A stretch of 64,000 nt of DNA from Uranotaenia lowii (GCF_029784155.1 NC_073693.1:150662843-150726842); one strand, 5' to 3'. Positions 33,457 to 44,051 are shown, numbered from the stretch's first letter. Notes: generated from the sequence alone by a model not told the origin. Numbers and translations: made by a program.

Positions 33457-33790
33457 GAGGGTAAAAACAGCCATAACTCCATTTTCTGAACCGTGCGGAG
33501 GCCAAAACAGCCTTCATTTTTCATAAAAAACTACACACGATAGGTCTATTTTTGTTCAAAATTCTCTGGTTCGAAACAGTGTTTTTCTGGAATGTTTACA
33601 AAATATAGGGGAATTAGGGGTTAAAAAGGCACTATATCTCCGTTCGCAAGCTTGTGCGGCATTTGAAACTATGTCCAATCGATTCTCCGGAAATTTTCAC
33701 AAATGGAAAGTATAATTTCATAGATTTGGATCATGTAGGACAAAAGCTATTGAATTTCTTCGCGGTTTGTACACTTTTTTCCCCATTGTG
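33457..33790 (-). repeat. Right terminal repeat of the Transib-like composite
   Basis: 334 bp matching, in reverse complement, the left arm from 26281. It retains a segment of about 55 bp (GGAGATATAGTGCC... to ...TTGTAAACATTCC) that the left arm lacks. The innermost part is one and a half copies of the 163-bp unit, beginning GGGTAAAAACAGCCATAACT. Confidence 0.85.
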
Positions 33791-33844
33791 CAATGTCTAG
33801 TAGAAAAAGTTATCAAAATTTTATATTATCCTTTTTTTTTCTTA

Positions 33845-33882
33845 GCATTGATATTGTTGATATTGATATTGATATTGATCAT
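33845..33882 (+). repeat. (TTGATA)n short tandem repeat
   Basis: Imperfect repetition of TTGATATTGATATTGATA just outside the Transib-like element. Confidence 0.6.
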
Positions 33883-34181
33883 GTTTTTTATTTAAACCCA
33901 ATAACCTTTGTAAATAGAGTGATAGAGAAAATACAAACAGAAAAATACAGTCCACTTGCCTAAACAAAAACGTTTTTAATTTTGTACCAAGTTAAAAAAA
34001 TGGATTCTAAAAATTGACATTTAAAAAAGTAAATATACAAATAAACTGCTAAAAAATAGATAGTCGAACTCTGTTGTCCGAAAGTAAGACATATTTAAAT
34101 ATGTATTATTTGCTCTAATATATACAGCTTTCAAAGAAAAGACTCACAGGATTGTCGTTTATATAAACGACTACAAGCAGT

Positions 34182-36960
34182 GCCGTGGGCGGAAACCGTC
34201 TCAAGGGGGGGGGGGGGGGTCTTGCAGACTGACTCATTTATATGATATTTTTGTTCAATCAGTGCACGAACTGAAAAAAACACAAACATTTTTTTTTACA
34301 TATTTGATTTTTTTTTCTGCATTAATAGTTTTTAAATATTAAATAGTAATTTTTTTTAAATACGTTCTACTGTTTTGAAAATTGAATGTTAAATTTGTAT
34401 AATGAAGCGCTTAGTAACAAAATGAAATTTACTTTCATGGTGCCTTTAAATTTACTCAAGAATCTGGGAGATTTAGATAATTTAATTTAGGCAAAAACGT
34501 GTTTTTTTTTTTAGAAAGCCCTGAATATCTTTGAATAAAAAACTTATTCTATGCTTAAAGCAAGTAAGATAAATCTATCCAACTCTTGAGCTAATTAAAT
34601 GATTTTTTTCCATCGATTAAAATTGCAAATCAAATTTTCAAAAATAAAAGTGATTATAATTTCGCGATTTGAATTGATTCTTGCAAAATTGATCCTTATT
34701 ATATATTTTCGTTCGAAATTTGGCTCTTGATAGTTACTCAATTCACCAAGAAAATGTGGTATTCTCTGTATTTGATTTTTATGTGAATGTTTCTTTATCA
34801 GCAAATTCTGCTTATCCAAAATCGACTTAAAAAATAAAATTTTGTGGATATTTTTGAAAAATAAAAATCGGGTTTTTCATTAAACAAAACTAACAATTAA
34901 ACTCAAAGCTATTTGTGATTTTAAGCTGAATTGTGTAAACAAACGGACAGTGATAAAAAATTGGAAATTTTGAATTCTGGTTTACTCGACAATCGAAATC
35001 AGGCCCCTGCTATTTAAATTCCTTAACGAAATTATCATCTTGATATTTTTAAAGCTAAACTCAATTCTGAACCGAATATTAAAATCTGAATTTTGAATAA
35101 CAATTCTGTATCCAAATTTTGAACCTTAATTCAAAATTTGAAATTTGATTCTGTTTGCGTTTGCAAACAAAATGCGTTTGAATTTTTTTTATCTTCAAAC
35201 GCAGGGTTTCAAGTTTAAAATTTGGGTTTTTGAATATTTTGTACCCGTGTATTGGAATATTGGGTCCAAAAACTGTCTTTTAATTATAAAAAATACAGAT
35301 TTATAGGTTTCCATTAAGATTATTTTTTAAAACACAAACAAAGGATTTGAAAACAAAGACAAGCTTTTCAAAAAAAAAAAAAATTAATGAAAAGAGGCTC
35401 AAACATGCGGTAAAATTGAAACAAAAGACTCTATGAATTTCGGTAAATTTATTTGAAAATTTAAACAAAATTTGAAGATGAAAATAGTCTGTTTTTTTTA
35501 CAATTTCGATGGAATTGTATTCAATTAAAATATCTTACCGTTTAAAAAACTTATTTAAAGAATTTAGTTTGTTACTCAAGGAAACAGCATTTTGAAGCTT
35601 ATGTGTTCAAAATTTGGTAGATTTTTTTTTATCCTGAACTCGATTTTTTGTCAGATTTTTTCTGTCACCTCTAGTTTTGCTGATATGGTGTTCATGAGTT
35701 TTGAAATGAAGTTGAGTTCTGTTAAAAATGAAACCAACTATTGATAACTGATAAACTGACACATCTTCATAAAAAAAGCCGATTCTGAATTTGTTGGTTA
35801 TACTTCATTCGATTACGGAATAATTTTCAGAAGGAGATAATGAAAAAAGATATAAAAAAGTTAGGTTCTACAGTTTTTACAAATTTGTAAACATATCATC
35901 ACTAGTATGACTGACATTACTGAACAAAGTCTCATAAATAAATTTATTTAATTAAACAAGTTTGTTCAATCCTGCAAAACGATTCGATGTCTGCTTCAAA
36001 AAATATCTTAAATTCAGTTGGGTTAAAAAAAATTTAATCATATAGTTCCCGTTTTTTATCAAATATAAATCCTCTAAAACTTTCTTCGCAGAAGTTGAAA
36101 GCACTTGCGGTCTTAAGGAAAGTTGATTATTCGTTTAAATATTTATTTTGAATTTTTCAGGTTTTTTTTTCAAATGCAGACATTTCTCAAATGATTTTTA
36201 CCTATTTTTAAAAGTAATTTCAAAAATTGAAGCTGATAGGAAAAAACTAATTGCATATTTGGATTCAAGGCACCCAAATGAATCATAATGAGTTCTGAAA
36301 CTCTTTGCGCCTTGAAAAACATGAGATTTTGTGGCCTCGTGTTATTTATTGAAACTCGTTAATGTGAATGTGAAGTTGAGCATTAAGAAGAACGATTTTT
36401 TTTTTAAATTGATATTAAAATTGATTTTCATGAAGAATATTTCATATTAGTATAGCATTCATAACGACACACTCGATTTTTTATATTAAAACAAGAAATA
36501 GGTAATAAAGTATAGGATACTAGGTTTTAAATTTTATTTTGCCAATTCTATTGACTATTTTGTGTATATTGAACATCTACCACATGGCTTCCAACTTGTT
36601 GTTGTGTAAAATTACAATTCGATGCAAGAATTTTGAAGTTAAAGTGTTTTTTTTTTCAAATGCTGAAAATATTCAGTTACATTTCTTAATAAAAACCCTT
36701 TATAAAGGCAAGGTTTTCATGTGTCGAGATTTGAGTTTCAGAACAAAAGGTTTATCAAACAGCCGTTCCAAACTTAAATTAAAAAATAAGTTTCAATTCG
36801 TAAATGTCATAGCGCTTCGTAAAATGAAATGTCTTGGGCCTACAGTGATCTGGGACTAAATTCCGAAGGCGAACCTATTATCTGACACGTTTGTTCACAC
36901 TTATTTTTGAACACTTTTTGGGATCAACAAATTTCCGGTTACAATAGTAAATAATAACAA
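34182..36960 (+). repeat. Repeat B, copy 2
   Basis: The left end is CAGTGCCGTGGGCGG followed by a run of about 14 G. From about 36170 on it is collinear with copy 1 and copy 3 (GAAGCTGATAGGAAAAAAC, TTTTGTGGCCTCGTG, CAGTTACATTTCTTAATAAA, AATGTCTTGGGCC). The interior is AT-rich without a transposase. A minus-strand frame at 34595-34819 and a plus frame at 36539-36859 are low-complexity and not supported as genes. Confidence 0.55.
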
Positions 36961-37056
36961 ATAACAAATACTCGCACCTTTCACTTAAAATGGCTAAAAG
37001 TTTTTTAAATATTTGATGAGCAATAATAAACAATTTCACTGTTCCGTTAGAAAAAG

Positions 37057-37062
37057 TTTATT
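37057..37062 (-). terminator. AATAAA poly-A signal of the minus-strand OBP gene
   Basis: TTTATT on the plus strand, 52 bp downstream of the OBP stop codon at 37114, within a normal distance for a 3' UTR. Confidence 0.55.
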
Positions 37063-37113
37063 TCTGTTTGGAAATGTTAATGTTCATGGTTTCCTATCGT
37101 GCTTAGAACTAAC

Positions 37114-39211
37114 TTAAAACGGTGGGATTAAATCTTGCTCAAAACGAGTTCCCTTGAACAGGAATCGAGAACTATCAATCAAACTCTGCAGAGCATCAAT
37201 CACTTGCACCAATCCAGCATCGAAAGCGCCCGATAGATCAAATATTATTCGTTCAATGGCAACCTCCAGTTTATTGACGATTCCATTGAAGACGAATTCT
37301 GAAAACAGAACCTGCGCTAGGGGCCCGCTATTCCTGGGGAAACAATCGGTGGCAATTCGAGCCGCGAATGTGCAGTTGTCCATGCATTGAGATCGTAGTT
37401 CATCTACACATTCCTGGGCGCTCGCCATGAAATCCTTCAACGATCGATCGTATCCTCCGCATTGCACGTACATACGATTCAAATTTGGTCCACCTTCGTC
37501 GGTGTATAATCCTTGTCGGATTAAATAACAGCGAATGAGACAGCGCGAGATGCTGTTTACATTGTAATCGAAGAGATCGAAAAGCCCAACTAAATCAGGA
37601 TCAATGCCCAGCATTTTAGCACAGGACTCTAGCACGTTTCCAACCTGCAAATTGGTCAGTGGGACCAGTTGTGGGCTTCCGACAGGGCTCCCATATGGTT
37701 TCTTAAAACATTTACTGGAAGCAACCGCTTGGCGGCATTCATCATTCGCTCCACGAGCTAACGACACACACTGCACAGTTCGATTATAGTAGTTAATATC
37801 ATCGCAATCATCTGGAGGACTCTGGGAGCACTGGCTTCTTGCAAACGCGATTCTTTTCACATAAATTTTAAAGTAAATAGTTTCCGATTAAAATGGTTTA
37901 AAATTTATTTCTTGTTGTTAATTAAGTGAATAAAGTGTTCGTGATAGTGTTCAAAGTGAAGTTCAGTGAAAATATTCAGTTGAATGCGTGTAAAAAGTGA
38001 TTTTATTTCACCGAAAGTTGGTCTTCAGATGACGCAATGATGCGACAAACGCTTCCAAATCCACGGGAAAAGCTTACTCAAAATTGCAGAAGATGGCACT
38101 GATAAGCTTAAGCAAAAAAAAAGGTTCAGAACTTAGCTAAAGTTAAAGCGTTTGAGCTACCAAGTGTTCCCAGTCTTATAAATTTTTCAACTTGAACAAA
38201 TCAAAATGTTTGAAAAACGGATTGTTTTATCTTCGCTGGATCTGCATTGAAGATAAGTACCTTTCTTTAAAATAAAAAAAATGCGTAAGAACACATAGCT
38301 TTTGACATAATTTATACCACATGAATGAATTTAATTCACATTCTTCAGATTTTTTAATTCATAAATTTAAAATAATTAATAGTGAAAAATTGAAAAGTCA
38401 GATATTTAAGAAATTTTTTAGTAAAAAATTTGCTTTTTTAACGATTCATAACTTGATTCTTCCACTCTAAAGATTTACAACAAATGATTAACTATTCCCT
38501 ATTTAGTCGCTAATGTTTTTGCTTGTAGAAGAGCTGCGTATCTGAATGCTTGATGTAAAATAATAGTGTGCGACGCGACGATCATTAAATATTTAACTTT
38601 GCATTGATCACATCCCTTCCCAAAGGGAATCCAGATCTTATTTACCTTCCCCACTAACAAACCACCTTTCCTGTGACGACCGTGGAGATTTAGAGGTGTA
38701 TTCGGTCTCTAGTAGCAACGGAAGTCGAACTAACAATCCTTCCCTTTCCCCGATGAACCGTAAGGACGTGGCCGGCGCCGTTATTGACCATATAATATAA
38801 GGAACCTTCGAAACGTGTACACAGAAAATGGTAAGCTAATCCCAAGCCCCATTTATTTGGATCTATGTACAATTTTGATGGTTCTTGTCAATCACGGAGT
38901 AGCAACTACTGAAATGTACGGTTTATCTAAGCTCAAGCTAAGCTCAAGCTCAAGTAGTTAATATCATCGCAATCATCTGGTTGGAAATGCTGTACAAATG
39001 GAACTTCGAGGAATCCAGAACACCTGTCCCAAGATCGAAGAACTGAAGCCTCGCACAAATCGTTGCAGGGATCTTTATTCTCGAGATAAGCTTTACACTC
39101 GAATTTAGCTTGCTTGACACTTTTTAAAACCACTGCGCCTGGTGGCGAATCAGCTACAGAGAAATGGACTGTTGCGAGAGCCGCGATCACGGCTAGTAGC
39201 TTGATTGACAT
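37114..39211 (-). pseudogene. Two-domain odorant-binding protein gene, split by a retroinsertion
   Basis: The N-terminal part (39211-38953) starts MSIKLLAVIAALATVHFSVA, a signal peptide. It continues with the Cys-rich first OBP domain (ECKAYLENKDPCNDLCEAS...WDRCSGF) up to DDCDDINY. The C-terminal part (37815-37114) resumes at the same DDCDDINY and carries the rest of domain 1 and domain 2, with CLIRCYLIRQGL, YVQCGGYD and CVDELRSQCMDNC. Both parts are 70-80% like the intact neighbour by eye and neither has an internal stop. Between them sits a 1137-bp insertion (37816-38952) with a 28-bp duplication. As it stands a transcript would stop a few codons into the insert (LSLSLA). The ATG was chosen at the signal peptide, not the upstream in-frame one. 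Confidence 0.85.
37816..38952 (+). mobile_element. 1.1-kb retroinsertion in the OBP gene
   Basis: Positions 37788-37815 and 38953-38980 are an identical 28-bp duplication of OBP coding sequence. The right end carries a tandem tail (AAGCTC units in TCTAAGCTCAAGCTAAGCTC), so the element lies antisense to the OBP gene. The left part, with GTGTTCGTGATAGTGTTCAAAGTGAAG, looks like a LINE 5' leader. The right ~370 bp (from about 38560) looks like a LINE 3' region. There is no long frame. This suggests a non-autonomous or internally deleted non-LTR element mobilised by target-primed reverse transcription. I cannot name its clade. Confidence 0.8.
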
Positions 39212-39499
39212 TTCTTCGCTATATGAAGAAAGCAACATTTGCTTAGAATATTTATGTGGAAAGCTGTACCCACCAAAAACGGAAATAAATGTAAACATGG
39301 GATTTCCTTAAATTGATGTGTTTACATTATCAGTTCGAAACATGGAATTGAATTTCACAGTAACAACACTCATTTAGTCCAAAAAAGGCACAGGACACGT
39401 ACATACGTAGAGATTGCAACAAATTTCGTTGAAGTGGAACGTGTTCCGAAACCGATATAAATATCAATAACCCTTAACTACTTTCCATACTGTAAGACG
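39212..39499. promoter_or_regulatory. Divergent OBP intergenic/promoter region
   Basis: 288 bp separate the two OBP start codons, which face away from each other. On the plus side TATAAAT lies at 39456-39462, about 38 bp before the ATG, with the likely start of transcription near 39480-39490. On the minus side an ATAAATATTC stretch near 39245-39255 could serve as an AT-rich TATA-like box. The shared spacer suggests coordinated expression. Confidence 0.6.
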
Positions 39500-40471
39500 A
39501 TGGCCACTAAGCTACTAACAGTGATTGCAACACTCGCAGTAGTGCATTTCAGTCTAGCCGGTTCGCCACCAGGCGCAGTGGTTTTGAAAAGTGTCAAGCA
39601 AGCTGAGTCAGAGTGTAAAGCTTATCTCGAGAAGAATGATCCTTGCAACGATTTGTGCGAGGCATCGGTTCTTCGATCCTGGGACAGGTGTTCTGGATTC
39701 CTCGAAGTTCCATTTGCACAGCATTTTCAACAGGATTGTTGCGGTGATATCAACTACTACAATCAAACAGTGCAGTGTGTTTCTTCAGCACGCAAAACGA
39801 AGGACGAATGCCACCAAGCGACGGCTGCCAGCAAATGTTTTCAAAAATCGTATGGCAGCGCTGTTCAAAATTCACAACTGGCACCCCTAACGGATCTGCA
39901 ACGTCAAAGCGTCATATGGTCATGTGCTAACATGCTAGGCTTTAATCCTCTTGCCGTTATACTCTCCATGGTTTACGATTTTGACTTGGACAGCAACTCC
40001 CGTTGCCTGATGCGTTGCATTCTTATTCGTGAAGGCCTCTACAGTGATGTCAGCGGACCTGATTTGGATCGTGTTTACGTGCAATGCGGAGGATATGATC
40101 AAACGTTGCCAGACTTTAAAGCTGGAGCCCAACAGTGTGTGGATGATCTTCGCTCCGAATGCATGGACAAATGCACCCTGGCAAATCGAATAGCTAACGA
40201 ATGTTTTCCCAAAGGCCGAGGAGTCTTAACGGAGTCTTTTAACGATGCTGCCCAGCTGTCTAGTTTTCTGGAAATAGTCAAACGTTTCATTTCGAAATTG
40301 AAGTCTACTGCAGAGGAGCAGAACACTGAAAAATTTGGTTTAGTCATTTTGGCGGCTGGAAAAGTTTTGCGGAGTCTGGAACTCTATGCTCAAGCCAAAC
40401 CAGACCGGATAGGATCTCTTTTGCCGGTTTTGGAGGATATAAAAGATATATTTAGCGTTCCACTAGTTTAA
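39500..40471 (+). CDS. Two-domain (atypical) odorant-binding protein
   Basis: An intact single-exon gene of 323 residues. The N-terminus is a secretion signal (MATKLLTVIATLAVVHFSLA, cleavage expected near SLAG). Domain 1 (about 30-120) has conserved cysteines in SECKAYLEKNDPCNDLCEAS, WDRCSGF, DCCGDINYYNQTVQC, DECHQA and KCFQ. Domain 2 (about 140-240) has SCANMLG, SRCLMRCILIREGLY (the CX3C pair typical of OBPs), YVQCGGYDQTLPDF, CVDDLRSECMDKC and NECF. A C-terminal extension of about 85 residues, mostly helical in look, lacks cysteines. Two fused OBP domains of about 300-340 residues are characteristic of the mosquito atypical OBPs, secreted carriers of small hydrophobic ligands. The specific orthologue and ligand are unknown. 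It is a tandem duplicate of the broken gene next to it. Confidence 0.85.
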   Translation: MATKLLTVIATLAVVHFSLAGSPPGAVVLKSVKQAESECKAYLEKNDPCNDLCEASVLRSWDRCSGFLEVPFAQHFQQDCCGDINYYNQTVQCVSSARKTKDECHQATAASKCFQKSYGSAVQNSQLAPLTDLQRQSVIWSCANMLGFNPLAVILSMVYDFDLDSNSRCLMRCILIREGLYSDVSGPDLDRVYVQCGGYDQTLPDFKAGAQQCVDDLRSECMDKCTLANRIANECFPKGRGVLTESFNDAAQLSSFLEIVKRFISKLKSTAEEQNTEKFGLVILAAGKVLRSLELYAQAKPDRIGSLLPVLEDIKDIFSVPLV

Positions 40472-40542
40472 AGTAGAAGATTTTTTTTTTTGGAAATCAT
40501 TAGCGTTATTAAGTTAAATCATATATGTAGAAGATGAATTGA

Positions 40543-40548
40543 AATAAA
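40543..40548 (+). terminator. AATAAA poly-A signal of the plus-strand OBP gene
   Basis: A canonical AATAAA, 72 bp after the stop codon. Confidence 0.65.
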
Positions 40549-40574
40549 TTCATTTAACCCGGTTTCATAACAGT

Positions 40575-40950
40575 GTTCAATAGGGTGGCCATTAGGGTGG
40601 CCCAAAATTGTACTATGTCTGGGATGTTGGGGGCTCAAGCTTCAAATGATAGCTTAGGGTGTAAGAAACAATATTTTATATGGCGGCGACTCAGAAAAAT
40701 GATGTTTAGAGGTCGCACTGGTTAGATTTTTGAAAAAAGGCCATTTTTTCGACATTTTGTCCTAATAACATTTTAAGATCTTGTAAAAGTATCCGACATG
40801 TGTCTCTAATATTTTTTAAATTTTCTTTATAATGTAAGTTTCAAACTAAAAATTTATTGGGACTATTTTGGACTCTCAATTTGTATGTATGATTTTTTGA
40901 ATTACGCAATACTGTGATTTTTTGTAAAAAAAATAATTAAAATTAACAAA
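40575..40950. other. repeat-like DNA with duplicated AGGGTGGCC ends
   Basis: ATAGGGTGGCCATTAGGGTGGCCC, a motif typical of short inverted-repeat elements, occurs at about 40577-40601. No inverted partner was found nearby. The rest is AT-rich and non-coding. Confidence 0.35.
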
Positions 40951-41985
40951 AAAGTGTACTTTGGATTAAGATTTTTAATCAATATTGAATTCAAAAGATG
41001 CGCGACGTTAAAATGTCTAACTTTGCAGAAGAAAGTGTACAGCTATGACTTGTCGTTTCAAAGTAATTCAAGTTTCACTGTGGAAAAAAGTCACAATTTT
41101 CAAATTTTTGCTAAGAATTGCTCTATATTATGATGTTGATGAGTTTCGAGCAATCAAAGAACCAAATAAACTCCTGATATCAAATTTTTTCATCCTTTTA
41201 TCGATCCTAAAATCACCAGAAAGAACCATTCCAAGTTTCTAGATTTTTTATTGATTGAAGGTCGTGTTACCCATACTAGGGTGACGGTTTGGTGAATGTG
41301 TTATGGCTACAACCACTAAAAAAATTTAAAATAAAAATCTAGTAAATAGTCATGGTTGTTTCTGCTGATTGAAGGATCGATAAAAGGATGAAAAAGTTTG
41401 ATATCAGAAGTTTATTTGGTTCTTAGATTGCTCGAAACTCAACAACATCATAATATAGAGCAATTCTTAGCAAAAATTTGAAAATTGTGACTTTTTTCCA
41501 CAGTGAAACTTGAATTACTTTGAAACGACAAGTCATAGCTATACCACTGACCATACTGACTGGACAGTCGATTTCGTTTTTTGGATAATTTACGCACTCT
41601 GGAATTGATAGTACGCAATATCGATTTCAGAGTGCGCATCGATCGATTTGAAGAAATGCTATCCCAGTTAGAAAGTGCCACCCGACTTTCGCAAAAAAAC
41701 AGGCAATTCAGACGGTAAAATCGTGCAAAACAGGTACATTTTTCCTACAGGGCATTTCTACCGGAAAAATTATAGGTTCGCCACCTGCCGTCGGTATTGC
41801 GAACCTGCTAAATTTAACGAAAAAATTAGCCAGAAAATGGTCGAATTTTTGTTCTAAGTGTCCTGTCAGTATGATCAGTGGCTATACACTTTCTTCTGCA
41901 AAGTTACACATTTTAACGTCGCGCATCTTTTGAATTCAATATTGATTAAAAATCTTAATCCAAAGTACACTTTTTTGTTCATTTT
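40951..41985. repeat. Foldback repeat with ~300-bp arms
   Basis: The arm 40951-41250 (GTGTACTTTGGATTAAGATT..., AGATGCGCGACGTTAAAATG, ACTTGTCGTTTCAAAGTAAT) is repeated in reverse complement at 41330-41543 plus 41887-41985. The outer 250 bp are nearly identical. The gap in the right arm is an inserted MITE. Frames in the arms, for example 41045-41242 and 41681-41448, mirror each other and are not genes. Confidence 0.85.
41544..41881. mobile_element. 338-bp MITE with CTATA duplication
   Basis: The ends are CCACTGACCATACTGAC and, in reverse complement, CCACTGATCATACTGACAGG. CTATA flanks at 41539-41543 and 41882-41886. The undisturbed opposite arm of the foldback shows the empty site, confirming the boundaries. 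The superfamily is not identified. The end does not match the Transib heptamer. Confidence 0.8.
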
Positions 41986-42064
41986 CGTCTGACGATTTGG
42001 CCTATTGGTAAGATGTCGGAGAGGTAATCAGAAGGCTCGAGTTCGATTCCTGGTCGAGGTGATT
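41986..42064 (+). repeat. tRNA-like SINE segment, plus copy
   Basis: TTTGGCCTATTGGTAAGATG is A-box-like and GAGTTCGATTCCTGG is a good B box, followed by a T run. It is nearly identical in inverted orientation to 42295-42375. The cloverleaf is incomplete, so I call it tRNA-derived. Confidence 0.55.
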
Positions 42065-42294
42065 TTTTTTTTCATTTATCATTCATGATCATGATTGCGC
42101 TAAACGGTGAGGCGTAGATTCATCAAACAAAGCAATAAAAAAATAATTTAGGTCTGTTTGTAGAATTCAAAGAATTAACACATGCTCATATATTATGTTT
42201 CTGGTGTTTTGTTTGACGGATGATGCTTTGATGCTATTAGCCGTATAATGTAACAATAAAAAAAAATCAATCATGAATGGTTTGTGCAAAAAAA

Positions 42295-42375
42295 TCCACT
42301 CGAACAGGAATCGAACTCGAGTCTACTGATTACCTCTCCGACACCTTACCAATAGGCCAAATCGACAGACGAAAC
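42295..42375 (-). repeat. tRNA-like SINE segment, minus copy
   Basis: The reverse complement reads TCGATTTGGCCTATTGGTAA, then GTCGGAGAGGTAATCAG and GAGTTCGATTCCTG. This is the same unit as 41986-42064 with a few changes. The two face each other across 230 bp. Confidence 0.55.
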
Positions 42376-42435
42376 GAGTCAAGCTGTAGCTCTATTATTC
42401 AGTTGACTTCATCGAGTTGAATTCGCTGCTAGATT

Positions 42436-43070
42436 CCCTTTCAGAAAACGCTCATTATGCCTTCATTAATGGTGCTCATACTGCCTCGGGGGGTTTCTCA
42501 TTATGCCTCTACAGTGACTGGTTTTCAGCTTTCGGCAAAATTTTTTAAAATGCATTTTTAAACGTTTTTATCTACTTTTTCAAGTTTCATCCAATTAGGC
42601 AATAGACTATTTGAGTGTCTGAACACGAAACAATGATGTAATTCACATATTACAGCATTGATAGTGCTCTGTTCGCCTCTAGTGAACAAATTAAAGTAAA
42701 AAAGCGTTTAAAAATTGATTAAAGTGAAAAATCAAAAATTTTATGATGTTGAAAATTGAGAAACAATGTGTAGATCATGTTGTAGTGCGTACATTTCAGA
42801 TCAAGATGATTAACAGGTCATAAAAGCTTATTTGGTGGTGCTCAAAAATTATAATATTTTCGTCACTTGAGAACCTAGCTGGTTATTATTTAATATTTCT
42901 GTAAATATGAAAAGGATATTTCTTTTTTGGTGAAAAATTAATACTATAGGTAGTACGAAACAAGTCCTTATGAAAATTTGTTTAAGAAAATACGTACTTA
43001 TGTAGAAAAAAGGAGTGCTCATTATGCCCTGGGTGCTCGTTATGCCCTTATCTCCCCTTAGTGTTTAATA
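42436..43070. repeat. Element bounded by GCTCATTATGCC words
   Basis: GCTCATTATGCC, GCTCATACTGCC and TCTCATTATGCC occur at 42450-42510. GCTCATTATGCCC and GCTCGTTATGCCC occur at 43015-43050, just before TTATCTCCCC. The motifs are direct, not inverted. The interior is AT-rich and non-coding. Confidence 0.45.
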
Positions 43071-44047
43071 TAAAATATTCAATAATTTTGTTCATCTGAG
43101 CCCTTGATTGAATGAAAGGCAGTAAATTAATTGAAAATCAGCTTTTGATGTTTATGTTGGTTTATTGGTTTATCAGTTATGAAAGATCGTTTTTACCCAA
43201 AACTGATCCATTTCAAAATTTCCACACTCAATATCACCGAAACTAGAAGTGATAGTCGAAATCTGTAAAATGTTTTTAATTCAGGACGCCAAAATCTTAC
43301 AAAATGAGTTATTGAAACATAGGAACCAAAAAAGCAGTTCCCCGGTGTAATCGTTACACATTTTTTGGGTAAAATTCTAAAAAAAAAGCCAACAAACTGG
43401 ATGATTATGGGACAAACTCAACTGCAAAAAATTAACGTGCATATCAAGTTATCGATATACAGAAGTTTTTTAATTTTGCGAAACTAAAAATCAAAGTGGG
43501 AAAAAGTATTTTTATTGTCTTTAATCAATAATTTATCATGTTTTCAGTAGTGGAAACAATTTGTATCAATAAATTTTGATCATAAGATGTAATTATTAAA
43601 AATATCTAAACACAAAGGATCGATTTCAGCTTTATTATTATTAATTAATCTAAATAAAATTAAAGGCATTGATTATTTATTTTTCTTGGAAAGTAAGCAG
43701 TCGTTTACGTTATCTCTTATGTCAATTTTGAAAAAGAAAAATCCATCAAAAAAATTTCTTCTGCTAATTTCAAATTTAAGTATTATAATCTTCACACCTT
43801 TAATTAACTAAAAAGTTTACGTTTAAGAAAAAAAAATAGAAATTTGCTAAACTTAGACTTTAAAGTGTGTTTCTCGAATTTTGATTTATGGGCAGATAAT
43901 CCTTTTGTTTTTCATGTGTAGAAAAACCGAAGTCTTAGTCCTTTTTACATATTTTAAGGCAAAGCTAGCAGTATTTCATTTTGATCATCCAGCATTAAAC
44001 AATCAGAGAATAAACGCTGTACAATCAGGATTGCGCACGCCACCCTT
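43071..44047. other. unassigned AT-rich DNA
   Basis: Parts are reminiscent of repeat B (ATTGGTTTATCAGTTATGAA), but not clearly enough to call. No gene was seen. Confidence 0.3.
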
Positions 44048-44051
44048 TTAA

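Larger units (their letters stand above)
26281..33790. mobile_element. Transib-like composite element, 7.5 kb
   Basis: The left end is CACAATGGGCAAAAAAGTGT and the right end, in reverse complement, CACAATGGGGAAAAAAGTGT. Homology of the arms continues through about 300 bp. The pentamer CAATG flanks both sides (26276-26280 and 33791-33795). A CACWATG terminus with a 5-bp TSD is the signature of Transib, the superfamily related to RAG1 and its CACAGTG signal. No transposase frame is visible. The interior holds, in order: a 163-bp tandem array and palindrome, a TATG microsatellite, AT-rich DNA, a nested hAT-like element, and host-like unique DNA. It would have to move in trans. Confidence 0.78.

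Noticed and set aside
41544..41881. Third Transib-like element because of a 5-bp duplication
   Set aside because: The end CCACTGACC does not fit CACWATG when the CTATA duplication is honoured.
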